A stretch of 55,932 nucleotides of DNA, taken from an uncultured Bacteroidales bacterium. Lineage in GTDB: Bacteria > Bacteroidota > Bacteroidia > Bacteroidales > P3. The notes below the pieces were generated by a model, which was not told where the DNA came from, ran no database searches, and saw nothing but the letters and a program-made list of their open reading frames with translations. Position 1 is the stretch's first letter. Each line of letters begins with the position of its first letter. The stretch lies in the NCBI GenBank assembly GCA_937886715.1, contig CAKZZD010000008.1, positions 1-55,932 of the forward strand. The letters are read 5' to 3'. The position numbers were made by a program, and so were the translations under genes. This document shows, piece by piece, positions 42,577 to 50,506 of this stretch.

Positions 42577-44814
42577 TTAGTGTTTCATCACTTCGGCCAT
42601 CTCCTCTGTATTCCAGAAGGTTGTCTGGCGGAATTCGTTGTCGGCATCTTTCTGTCGCGACGTTGCGATGCGGTCGCGCACCAGTTGCCGTATACGGGCG
42701 TATTCTGTCTTGAAATGATGCCAGTCGGCGGCATCAAGGGCTTTTTTCTGCGCCAACTCGCACAGCACCCCGTAGGCGTGGCGGCGTTTCTGCTCGGGGT
42801 ATTCGGCCCAGAGGGTGTCCATCCGCCGGTGCAGCTCCTCCCATGAGGCTATGCGCCCCTGCTCCACATCGTCGGTCAGGCGGTCCATGTCGGGTCCGGC
42901 AACCAGTTGGCCGCCGATGTTCACCCAGCGCTGTGTCCGCTCGCCGTCGTAATGTTCGGTGCCGTCGAGTTGTGTCATGGCGTAGTACACCAGCATCTCC
43001 TCGTAGGCGCGATAGGCTTCGCCGGGCTTCAGTATCACGGTTTCGCGCTTGCCGCGTTCCATGCCGTGGGCCACCACCCGGGTCTGTCCGCCGTTCTGGT
43101 AGGCTTTGGTGGTCCAGAGGTATAGCAGGCCGCGCCCCACCAGCATCTCTTCGGCGGTGTCGGGCGCGAGGGGGCTGAATTCTATGTGCTGCTGCCTGAG
43201 GGTGCGTTTGTCACGGCGGGCGAATTTGGTGCTGTTGCGGTCCAGGGCGTACATGTTGTGCATCCACCAGTAGGCGGGCATCACCTCCAGCCGGTTTTTG
43301 GCCACATTGTTGTTCACCAGCGCGAAGGGTAGGGTGATGTTCAGCTCCGAGGGATAGTCGCCTTTGGCCAGCAGCGTGTAGCTCGCGAAGCGGCAGTTGT
43401 GCTTGATGCTCACGCACAGTCCGGGCCAGAAACCCCGGCCGGCCGACATCTCGCCGTCGGCGGTGCGGCCATTGTGGTTGCTGCCCAGCGTGGCGCCGGC
43501 GGCCACATTGCTTTGCCCCTGCACCAGGGCGGCGATGAGGAACGAATTGTTGTGGTGTTGCTCGTGGGCGGGGAATATCATGCTGCAGCCCACCTCGCCG
43601 CGTGCCAGCGTGCTGTTGTCGCCCACCACGCTGTCGTTCAGCCTCAGTCCGGCTTCCAGTTTCACATTTTCGCCGGTCAGGAAGCGTTCGGCGATCACGC
43701 CGTGGCCGATTTCGCATCCGGCGCCGACGATGCCGTCGATCACGGCGGTGGCGTTGCGTATCTCGCTGCCGTCACCCACGGCGCCACGGGGTGTTCCGCA
43801 CCATTGTTCGAACCTTTGCAGCATGCACTTGCGGTCGCGGTAGCGTGCCCACAGGTAGGCGTCGCCCACGGTCATGCCGGCAGCCAGACGTATGCGACGG
43901 CCGCCGTTCTCGTTCATCACGTCGGCCCAGGCACCTTCGGCCGAGAAACTCATCTCGCCCACATTGCTGATGCGGCAGTTGCGGCCGATGCGATAGTTGC
44001 GCATCCGTCGCACGTCTTCCACCACGCTGCCTTCACCGATGACGCAGTCGGCCAGGTGGCTGCCTGTCACGGTAGCTCCGCGGCCAATGTCAACATGGCC
44101 TTCAAAGCGGTTGTCGAAGATGTGGGCAATGTCGTCGGCGCTGGCCAGCCGGATCTGCGACCAGTCGCGGCATCGGTTGCCTTGGCGTTCCAGCCTGGCA
44201 GCCATGTCGGCGTTCACAGTGCGCATCATTCCCAATTTTTCTCTCAGGTCGTCGGCACCCTTGAACACGATGCCCTCCATCCCCATCAATCGGGCGGCTT
44301 CCACGTTGGCGGCATTGTCGTCCACGAAGGTGCATTCCGATGCCTTCAGTCCGTATCGGTCAAGCAGCACCTGGAAGAGGCGACGGTCGGGCTTGATCAG
44401 TCCTTCGGCGCCGCTCACCACATAGCGGTCGATCATCTGCAGCACGGCGAAGCGTTCGCGTGCGGCGGGGAATGTTTCCATGCTCCAGTTGGTCAGTCCG
44501 TAGATGCTGTAGTCGGGGTCGGCTTTCAGCTCGGCCAGCACGTCGCGCATGCCGGGCATCTCGCCAGTGAGCATCTCGGCGTATCGGGTGTCGTAGAGGG
44601 CGATGGCTTCGGCATATTCGGGATAGCGTGCCGAGAGATCATCGATGCAGGAGGCTGTGCTTTCGCCGGCGTCGATGCGGCCGCGCCATTTGTTGTCGGC
44701 CACATGGCGCAGAAACCACCAGCTCCGGGCCTCGTCGCCGAAATAATCGGTGTAGACGCTTTCCGGTTGCCAGCGCACCAGCACGTTGCCGAAGTCGAAT
44801 ATGATATTCTTCAT
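42577..44814 (-). CDS. HAD-superfamily phosphatase fused to DUF4954 beta-helix protein
   Basis: 745 residues from the ATG at 44814; open frame further upstream is a shadow of rfbB. Residues 1-205 are a HAD-IA hydrolase of YihX type: FDFGNVLVRW (motif I), GLTNWS (motif II), KPDRRLFQVLL (motif III Lys), CTFVDDNAANVEAA (motif IV). From about residue 213 it continues as DUF4954: LERQGNRCRDWSQIRLA, a hexapeptide-like beta-helix (VDIGRGATVTGSHLADCVIG...), GSNHNGRTADGEM and a helical C-terminus. DUF4954 proteins resemble nucleotidyl- or acyltransferases and normally stand alone. The fusion suggests a sugar-phosphate substrate; it sits beside rfbB (inference). Confidence 0.87.
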   Translation of the reverse strand: MKNIIFDFGNVLVRWQPESVYTDYFGDEARSWWFLRHVADNKWRGRIDAGESTASCIDDLSARYPEYAEAIALYDTRYAEMLTGEMPGMRDVLAELKADPDYSIYGLTNWSMETFPAARERFAVLQMIDRYVVSGAEGLIKPDRRLFQVLLDRYGLKASECTFVDDNAANVEAARLMGMEGIVFKGADDLREKLGMMRTVNADMAARLERQGNRCRDWSQIRLASADDIAHIFDNRFEGHVDIGRGATVTGSHLADCVIGEGSVVEDVRRMRNYRIGRNCRISNVGEMSFSAEGAWADVMNENGGRRIRLAAGMTVGDAYLWARYRDRKCMLQRFEQWCGTPRGAVGDGSEIRNATAVIDGIVGAGCEIGHGVIAERFLTGENVKLEAGLRLNDSVVGDNSTLARGEVGCSMIFPAHEQHHNNSFLIAALVQGQSNVAAGATLGSNHNGRTADGEMSAGRGFWPGLCVSIKHNCRFASYTLLAKGDYPSELNITLPFALVNNNVAKNRLEVMPAYWWMHNMYALDRNSTKFARRDKRTLRQQHIEFSPLAPDTAEEMLVGRGLLYLWTTKAYQNGGQTRVVAHGMERGKRETVILKPGEAYRAYEEMLVYYAMTQLDGTEHYDGERTQRWVNIGGQLVAGPDMDRLTDDVEQGRIASWEELHRRMDTLWAEYPEQKRRHAYGVLCELAQKKALDAADWHHFKTEYARIRQLVRDRIATSRQKDADNEFRQTTFWNTEEMAEVMKH

Positions 44815-44897
44815 GTGGGAGTCAGGGTCTTGGTTTTTTGGGGTATTACGCGTCGGGCGGCCTTGTCTTGCGGCAGCGCCAGACCGTTGGCTGAGAC

Positions 44898-46001
44898 CTA
44901 GCGGTTGGCGTACATCTCCTCGTAGTATTTCATGTAGTCGCCCGAGGTGATGCGGTCCATCCATTCCTGGTGGTCGAGGTACCACTTGACGGTTTTCTCG
45001 ATGCCTTCTTCAAACTGCAGGCTCGGCTGCCAGCCCAGTTCTTGTTTCAGTTTGGTGCTGTCGATGGCATAGCGCATGTCGTGGCCGGCGCGGTCGGTGA
45101 CGAAAGTGATCAGGTCCATGTCGGCCCCTTCCGGACGTCCCAAGAGACGGTCGACGGTGGTGATGAGCACTTTGATCAGGTCGATGTTTTTCCATTCGTT
45201 GAAGCCGCCGATGTTGTAGGTTTCGGCCACGCGGCCCTCATGGAAGATGAGGTCGATGGCGCGTGCGTGGTCCTCCACATACAGCCAGTCGCGCACGTTC
45301 TCGCCCTTGCCGTAGACGGGCAGCGGGCGGCGGTGGCGGATATTGTTGATGAACAGCGGTATCAGTTTCTCGGGGAACTGGTAGGGACCGTAGTTGTTCG
45401 AGCAGTTGCTGATCACGGTCGGCATGCCGTAGGTGTCGTGGAAGGCGCGCACAAAGTGGTCGCTCGACGCTTTGGAGGCGCTGTAGGGGCTGTGCGGCTG
45501 GTAGCGGCGGTCTTCGGTGAAGAATTCGCTGCCCCAGGGACCGCCACCCGGCTCGTTGCCGCCTTCAGGATGGTTCATTTCGAGTGCACCGTACACCTCG
45601 TCGGTCGAGATGTGGTAGAAACGCTTGCCTTCGTAGCGTTCGGGACGGCTTTCCCAATAGAGGCGTGCTGCCTGCAGGAGGCTCAGCGTGCCCATCACGT
45701 TGGTCTGTGCGAACGAGAAGGGGTCTTTGATCGAGCGGTCGACATGGCTTTCGGCGGCCAGGTGGATCACACCCTCGATTTCGTATTTTTTCATCAGGGC
45801 CAGGATGCTGTCCAGGTCGCAGATGTCCACTTTCTCGAAGCGGTAGTTGGAGCATTTCTCCACATCGCGAAGGTTCTCAAGATTGCCGGCGTAGGTCAAC
45901 TTGTCGACGTTGACAATGAGGTCGTTGGGGTATTTGTTCACAAGAAGGCGTATCACATGGTTGCCTATGAAGCCGGCGCCGCCGGTGACGATGATGTTCA
46001 T
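44898..46001 (-). CDS. rfbB: dTDP-glucose 4,6-dehydratase
   Basis: 367 residues. NAD-binding VTGGAGFIGNHVIR, HLAAESHVDRSI, the catalytic region STDEVYGALE with YSASKASSDH (Tyr-x3-Lys), and NVRDWLYVEDHARAI are all present. Makes dTDP-4-keto-6-deoxyglucose, the precursor of dTDP-L-rhamnose and other deoxysugars. The other rhamnose genes (rfbA, rfbC, rfbD) are not in the window. Own promoter 49 bp upstream. Confidence 0.96.
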   Translation of the reverse strand: MNIIVTGGAGFIGNHVIRLLVNKYPNDLIVNVDKLTYAGNLENLRDVEKCSNYRFEKVDICDLDSILALMKKYEIEGVIHLAAESHVDRSIKDPFSFAQTNVMGTLSLLQAARLYWESRPERYEGKRFYHISTDEVYGALEMNHPEGGNEPGGGPWGSEFFTEDRRYQPHSPYSASKASSDHFVRAFHDTYGMPTVISNCSNNYGPYQFPEKLIPLFINNIRHRRPLPVYGKGENVRDWLYVEDHARAIDLIFHEGRVAETYNIGGFNEWKNIDLIKVLITTVDRLLGRPEGADMDLITFVTDRAGHDMRYAIDSTKLKQELGWQPSLQFEEGIEKTVKWYLDHQEWMDRITSGDYMKYYEEMYANR

Positions 46002-46049
46002 TGTGCTTGGGTATTAGATTGTTTTATTGTTTGCGGATTATTGAATGTG

Positions 46050-46080
46050 CAAAAATACGTTTTTTTTTCTTAGTGGCAAA
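46050..46080 (-). promoter_or_regulatory. Promoter for rfbB
   Basis: Reverse-strand TTTG (46077-46080) and TATTTTTG (46050-46057), 19-bp spacer, in an otherwise T-rich gap. Confidence 0.7.
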
Positions 46081-46122
46081 ATAATCTTTGTTGCCGACGG
46101 AAAAGGAGGCTCTGCTGTGCAC

Positions 46123-46162
46123 AAAAATGCCCGGGGGCGCCGCAGAAGCGGCGCCCCCGGGC
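46123..46162 (-). terminator. Strong rho-independent terminator after the NCS2 permease
   Basis: Perfect 15-bp GC stem (46129-46143 with 46148-46162, GCCCGGGGGCGCCGC and its complement) around a 4-base loop; on the reverse strand it is followed by ATTTTTG. Lies 20 bp after the permease stop. Confidence 0.92.
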
Positions 46163-46182
46163 CATAGCCTTCAATATGGGGC

Positions 46183-47553
46183 TCAGATGAATATGTATCG
46201 CAGGATGAAGAGCACAGCCAGCACCCACATCGTGGGCGTGATCTTGCTGAAGCGTCCGCAGCATGCGTTGAGCACCACATACGAGATCATGCCGATCAGG
46301 ATGCCGTCGCTGATGCTGTAGGCGAAGGGCATCACCACCAGGGTGATGAAAGCCGGGATGCTCTCGCGGTAGTCCAGCCAGTTGATCTTCGTCACGGGAT
46401 TCATCATCATCATGCCGACGATGATCAGCGACGGTGCCGTGGCTGCCGGCGGTATGGCCAGGAACAACGGTGCAAACACCAGTGCAAGAGCGAAACAGAC
46501 GGCGGTGGAGAAGGCGGTGAGGCCCGTGCGTCCGCCGGCGCCCACGCCGGCGGCACTCTCCACATAGGTGGTGGTGGTGCTGGTGCCCAGGGCGGCGCCG
46601 CACACCGTGCCGATGCTGTCGGCCAAGAAGCACTTGTTGATGCCGTCCACATTGCCTTTCTCATCCACAAAGCCGGCCTTCTCGCTCACGCCGATCAGGG
46701 TGCCCATCGTGTCGAACATGTCGATGAACAGGAAGGTGAACACCACCACGATGATGTCCACGATGCCCTTGCTGGTGGTCAGCTCGCTCCAGGTGAACTT
46801 GAAGGCGATGTCGTTGATGGCGGGCGGCAGCGAAACGATACCGCCGAACGATGTCAGGGCGGCACGGGTCACCTCGCCGTCGGCGCCCACCACGTTGAAC
46901 ATCGGTATCATGCCAATCACGGTGGTGGCCAGAATGCCCCACAGGATACCGCCGCGCACGTGCAGCATCACCAGGGTGCACGAAACGACCAGGCCGATGA
47001 TGCCCAGCAGCGCCACTCCGTTGAACGATCCGTCGGCCAGCTTCAGTCCAAGGGTCACCAGCGTGGCGTCGCTGTTGACCACGATGCCGGCATTCTGGAA
47101 TCCGATGAATGCGATGAAGAGGCCTATGCCGGCGCCAATGGCGTGCTTGAGCGATATCGGGATGGCGTCCACTATCCATTTGCGCACATTGGTCAGCGTC
47201 AGGATGATGAAGATGATACCCTCGATGAACACAGCCGTCAGCGCGAACTGCCACGAGTGGCCCATCGTGAGGCACACCGTGTAGACGAAGAAGGCGTTGA
47301 GGCCCATGCCCGGCGCCAGACCGAAGGGCTTTTTCGCGATCAGCGCCATGGCCAGCGTGCCGATGACGGCCGCCAGCGCCGTGGCGGTGAACACGGCCCC
47401 GTTGCTCTTGCTCATCGCACCGCCCAGGGCGTCGAAGATGTTGGGGTTGACGGCCAGGATGTAGGCCATCGTCAGGAAGGTGGTGATACCTGCTATGATC
47501 TCGGTGCGCACGTTGTGCTGCGCCGGATCGAATCCGAACAGTTTTTTAAGCAT
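46183..47553 (-). CDS. NCS2-family purine permease (PbuG/AdeQ type)
   Basis: 456 residues with about 13 membrane helices. Family marks: RTEIIAGITTFLTMAYILAVNP at the start, FGLAPGMGLNAFF, DMFDTMGTLIGVSEKAG, and ESAAGVGAGGRTGL. This AzgA subfamily imports adenine, guanine or hypoxanthine with protons. With guaA and the purF-like gene it adds to purine supply, though these are not in one operon. The DUF5020 gene ends 30 bp upstream on the same strand, so the two may share a transcript. Confidence 0.93.
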   Translation of the reverse strand: MLKKLFGFDPAQHNVRTEIIAGITTFLTMAYILAVNPNIFDALGGAMSKSNGAVFTATALAAVIGTLAMALIAKKPFGLAPGMGLNAFFVYTVCLTMGHSWQFALTAVFIEGIIFIILTLTNVRKWIVDAIPISLKHAIGAGIGLFIAFIGFQNAGIVVNSDATLVTLGLKLADGSFNGVALLGIIGLVVSCTLVMLHVRGGILWGILATTVIGMIPMFNVVGADGEVTRAALTSFGGIVSLPPAINDIAFKFTWSELTTSKGIVDIIVVVFTFLFIDMFDTMGTLIGVSEKAGFVDEKGNVDGINKCFLADSIGTVCGAALGTSTTTTYVESAAGVGAGGRTGLTAFSTAVCFALALVFAPLFLAIPPAATAPSLIIVGMMMMNPVTKINWLDYRESIPAFITLVVMPFAYSISDGILIGMISYVVLNACCGRFSKITPTMWVLAVLFILRYIFI

Positions 47554-47583
47554 CGATGTGTCCTCCTATTTCGTGTTGGATGT

Positions 47584-48312
47584 TCAGAATACCCACTTCA
47601 CGCCAAGGCACGGAGCCACGGTGAAGCCCTTGTTCTGGTTGGCCATGATGCCCGGGGCAATCTCGGCGAATTCCTTCCATCCGCCGGCAAAGTTGTAGGC
47701 CAGCTCCACCTCGCCGCCGATGTTCAGGTTCGGGCAGCCGAAATGCTGGCCGATGCAATACCACAGCTGCGGCTCGCTGAGCACCACCAGCTGCGTCTCC
47801 TCGGTCGACAGGTCGTCCATCTGCCATCTCTGGTTCTCGCCCCAGATGTCGAGAAATCCGCTGAACGCCAGTCCGCGCACCCCGAACAGGTCTTTCATGC
47901 CCCACACAAAGGTGAACTGCAGCGGGATGTCGGGCTGCGTCGTCTGCTTGAAATACTTGTACATCAGTTCAAAAGTGAACGTGTTGCGGAAGTCTTGGCT
48001 GTGCAGGAAATATTCCACGCCAAACAGCCATGCGTTGTTGGCATACATGCCTCCGTTCCATTCCACATGCAGGCTCACCGGGGCCAGAGCCGTGTTGTGC
48101 CACAGGTTGATGGCGCGCGCAATCTCGGTGTAGTAGCCCGTCGGCGTGTGCATGTCGAAGGGGTGGTAGATGTCGTTGAAGAAGAAGGTGCTTCCCCACG
48201 GATCGCCTTTGAACATCTCAAGGGTCGTCGTCAGGTGCCCGCGGTTGAAATCGTACATCTCCTGGATGTTGGTCTGGGCCTTCAGCCCTGCCGTTGTGGC
48301 CAGCAGCAGCAC
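47584..48312 (-). CDS. DUF5020 family outer-membrane protein, start broken at poly-A
   Basis: 242 residues are open from a GTG at 48312, which would lack a proper signal peptide. Reading upstream in the same frame gives LLFAVLLLATTAGLKAQ, and an ATG lies at 48335 followed by eight A, out of frame. With six or nine A the protein would begin MKKLLFAVLLLATTAG, a textbook signal peptide. The mature part (QEMYDFNRGHLTTTLEMFKGDPWGSTFFFNDI...FNIGGEVEL-type strands, ending KWVF) is a DUF5020 barrel related to Tsx nucleoside channels. Position just before a purine permease fits nucleoside uptake (inference). The frame break may be a sequencing slip or phase variation. Confidence 0.82.
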   Translation of the reverse strand: MLLLATTAGLKAQTNIQEMYDFNRGHLTTTLEMFKGDPWGSTFFFNDIYHPFDMHTPTGYYTEIARAINLWHNTALAPVSLHVEWNGGMYANNAWLFGVEYFLHSQDFRNTFTFELMYKYFKQTTQPDIPLQFTFVWGMKDLFGVRGLAFSGFLDIWGENQRWQMDDLSTEETQLVVLSEPQLWYCIGQHFGCPNLNIGGEVELAYNFAGGWKEFAEIAPGIMANQNKGFTVAPCLGVKWVF

Positions 48313-48399
48313 TGCAAATAATAATTTTTTTTCATAGGATAAGGTTTTTGGGGTTAATAATTGCTTTTGTTATCTTAATTTCAGTTAAAAATACTACTG

Positions 48400-48407
48400 C
48401 AAAGGTA
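48400..48407 (-). promoter_or_regulatory. -7 box for the DUF5020-permease unit
   Basis: Reverse-strand TACCTTTG 65 bp before the likely ATG at 48335. No clear -33 TTTG. Confidence 0.5.
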
Positions 48408-48656
48408 CGTTTTTTTTGTGAAAATGTCTGAATTTTTTTTCACAACAAGAAATAAGATTGTATGTGGCTATTTGAAAAACAGTGAGTTGCGCTGTTCGAA
48501 ACAGTTGAAAAATAGGATGGACCAACTGGCGGCGACGTGCGGCACATCCCCCGTTGGCGGCATGCTTTTGGCCCTGTTGCCGGCCACGTGCACCCGCCCG
48601 AAATGCCGGCGCATGTAACGCAAGTCATTGTGCATCGCAACTGCTTGATTTCCACC

Positions 48657-48750
48657 TACCATCTCCTACCCAACTCCTACCCAAGTCCTACTATGGTAGG
48701 AGATGGGTAGGAGTTGATATGGAGATGGTATTGAGAGACAGGGGGTTGCG
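48657..48750. repeat. Dispersed repeat element, copy B (imperfect 27-bp inverted repeat)
   Basis: Arms 48657-48683 and 48704-48730 pair at 23 of 27 positions, the four mismatches contiguous; a smaller hairpin TCCTAC/GTAGGA sits in the loop. The core CAACTCCTACCCA, the CCTACTATGG loop and the TTGAGAGACAGGGGGTT flank match copy A at 32706. Confidence 0.88.
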
Positions 48751-48877
48751 TGCGGATAAGAATGCCGGTGGAATGACGCCGGTTTTGGCCTTTTGGGATG
48801 AGAGAAAAGTTTTTTTTCAAAAAAAAAATCGGCGGCGCACAATAATATTCTTTTTTTGCAGTTTTAATATAGTTTTT

Positions 48878-48951
48878 GGCCCCGTAGTTCAGCTGAATAG
48901 AACGTCGGATTCCGGTTCCGAAAGTCGTGGGTTTGAATCCCGCCGGGGTCA
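48878..48951 (+). tRNA. tRNA-Arg (anticodon CCG)
   Basis: Cloverleaf of 74 bases: acceptor GGCCCCG with CGGGGTC (one G-U), D-arm GTTCAGCTGAATAGAAC, anticodon stem TCGGA/TCCGA with loop TTCCGGT (anticodon CCG), and T-arm GTGGG-TTTGAAT-CCCGC. CCA is not encoded; A at 48951 is the discriminator. Reads the CGG codon. Confidence 0.95.
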
Positions 48952-49008
48952 CTGGACAGAAAATGTGATAGTGGATTGTGAAAGCAGTTCGCTATCATTA
49001 TTATATAT

Positions 49009-49890
49009 ATGATGAATGTTTCCCAGATGAAGAAGTCGACACATCCTTTTGTGCAGCTGTTGGTGATGGTGATGTTTTCGCTATTGATGTTGCTGTTCAC
49101 CACGGTGCTCACGTCGGTGCTGGCGGTGGTCGGCGTCGATGTGATGTCGACGGGCAATATGCTGTGGCTGCAGGGCGTGACGCAGGTGCTGACGTTTGTC
49201 GTGCCGGTGCTGGCGATGACGAAGCTGTATTACCGTGGCGGAGAGAAGGCCTACTACAGGCTGGATTTCGGCGGCCGCAAGTGGCTGTTGGCGCTGGCCG
49301 GAGTGGCAGTGTGGCTGCTGCTGGTGCCGCTGGTGGACTGGCTGACGGTGTGGAACGACTCGTGGCATTGGGGCGGTGTGTGGGCCAGGCTAGAGGAAGC
49401 TTTGCGGTCGATGGGGGAACAGTCGGAGGCGTTGATCGAGCGGTTTCTGCACCGTGACAGCGTGGGAGCGCTGGCCGTCAACCTGTTGGTGATTGCCTTG
49501 GTGCCTGCCGTCAGCGAGGAGCTGTTTTTCCGTGCGGGCATACAGAATCTGCTGCAGCGCTGGTTCGGAAATGCGCATTGCGCCATTTGGGTGGCGGCAG
49601 CGATATTCAGCCTGGGGCACGGCGAGGTGTTCGCTTTTTTGCCGCGGTTCCTGTTGGGGGCGATGTTGGGCTATCTGTATGTCTTTTCCGGATCGCTGAT
49701 TGTCAATATGGTGGTCCATTTTGTGAACAATGCAGTGCTGGTTGTGGCCTATTGGCTCTATTATAGAGGGGCGCTCGGAGTGGCTCCCGATGATCCGATG
49801 GCGATGCCCTGGCTGTTGACGACCTGCTGTGCGCTGGCCGCCGCCGGCATTTTCTATGCCACGTTTGTTCTCTCCCGAAAAGGCGAGTGA
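49009..49890 (+). CDS. CPBP-family intramembrane metalloprotease
   Basis: 293 residues (ATG at 49009 or 49012) with about eight membrane helices. The CAAX-protease/bacteriocin-processing motifs are present: EELFFR near 169-174 (EExxxR), SLGHGEVFAFLPRFLLG near 202-218, and HFVNN near 237-241 (HxxxN). These Glu and His residues bind the catalytic zinc. Members cleave prenylated or signal-type peptides, or act in immunity and membrane upkeep; the target here is unknown. 57 bp after the tRNA, no evident operon partner. Confidence 0.9.
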   Translation: MMNVSQMKKSTHPFVQLLVMVMFSLLMLLFTTVLTSVLAVVGVDVMSTGNMLWLQGVTQVLTFVVPVLAMTKLYYRGGEKAYYRLDFGGRKWLLALAGVAVWLLLVPLVDWLTVWNDSWHWGGVWARLEEALRSMGEQSEALIERFLHRDSVGALAVNLLVIALVPAVSEELFFRAGIQNLLQRWFGNAHCAIWVAAAIFSLGHGEVFAFLPRFLLGAMLGYLYVFSGSLIVNMVVHFVNNAVLVVAYWLYYRGALGVAPDDPMAMPWLLTTCCALAAAGIFYATFVLSRKGE

Positions 49891-49897
49891 AAAAAAG

Positions 49898-49929
49898 TTT
49901 GCATAATCCGTTTTTTTTTAGTATATTTG
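49898..49929 (+). promoter_or_regulatory. Promoter for the frameshifted gene at 49958
   Basis: TTTG at 49898-49901 and TATATTTG at 49922-49929 with a 20-bp spacer, 28 bp before the ATG. The promoter is intact although the gene is not. Confidence 0.7.
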
Positions 49930-49957
49930 CAGTGAACAAACCAATTGCAGATATACT

Positions 49958-50492
49958 ATGAGAACTATTTCGAAATCAATTTGTTGTATATTGTTTGTGG
50001 CGTTGGCGTCCATGTCGGATTGGGCCAAGGCCGACGAGCTGGTGAGTTTCAACGCGGATGAAGTGTCCGCAATGGGGACGATAATAAGGAGTTATCAGCA
50101 AGGTCAGGATGTTGTTTGTTGCAATGTGCCGTACTCCAGGCCGTATTTTGTCATGTATGACGAGGGTACGACCATGCTGTATGCGCTTGTATGTGGACAT
50201 GGACACGGTTGCGGATTTCGAGATATATGACGACACGGTGTATTTTTGCGGCAAGAAAAAGAGCGCTGTCGGGACGCAATATACGGTGAAATTCAGGCAG
50301 GGCAGTTTTGGCGGGCATTGTCTGTATAGGAATTATAATGAAATCAAGGATTTCGGGATCGATCATGATGGTGATCGTCATGACATCCCGTTGACAAAAA
50401 TATTGCAGCTTCCTGAGGAGGCAATGGGCGACAGGAAGGACATGAGGGTGGAAACGCTGTGCAATTCTTTGACGGACGAAATCGAGCAATAA
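49958..50492 (+). pseudogene. Secreted small protein gene broken by a frameshift
   Basis: Frame one opens MRTISKSICCILFVALASMSDWAKA (a signal peptide), runs through VPYSRPYFVMYDEGTTMLYALV and stops at 50228-50230. From about 50170 the next frame continues coherently: YVDMDTVADFEIYDDTVYFCGKKK...and ends at 50492 just before the T9SS gene. Joining them near 50175 needs a +1 net change (for example loss of one base in the CTTGTATGTG stretch) and gives a ~177-residue exported protein. No known domain. No slippery heptamer is present, so a mutation or a read error is likelier than programmed shifting. Confidence 0.75.
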
Positions 50493-50506
50493 AAAACCAT
50501 GAGGAT

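Larger units (their letters stand above)
48313..48877. other. Intergenic stretch before tRNA-Arg
   Basis: About 560 bp. It holds the out-of-frame ATG and poly-A tract of the DUF5020 gene (48325-48335), a reverse-strand -7 box TACCTTTG at 48400-48407, the inverted-repeat element at 48657-48750, and a T-rich run before the tRNA. Small open frames of 60-70 codons here show no signal peptide or family and are not called. Confidence 0.65.

Noticed and set aside
44898..46001. A complete O-antigen/rhamnose cluster around rfbB
   Set aside because: rfbA, rfbC, rfbD and glycosyltransferases are absent from the flanks.
48418..48662. Short open frames of 60-71 codons on both strands
   Set aside because: No signal peptide, family motif or conserved composition; they overlap each other in intergenic sequence.
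50160..50230. Programmed ribosomal frameshift
   Set aside because: No slippery heptamer or downstream structure seen; a mutation or read error is simpler.
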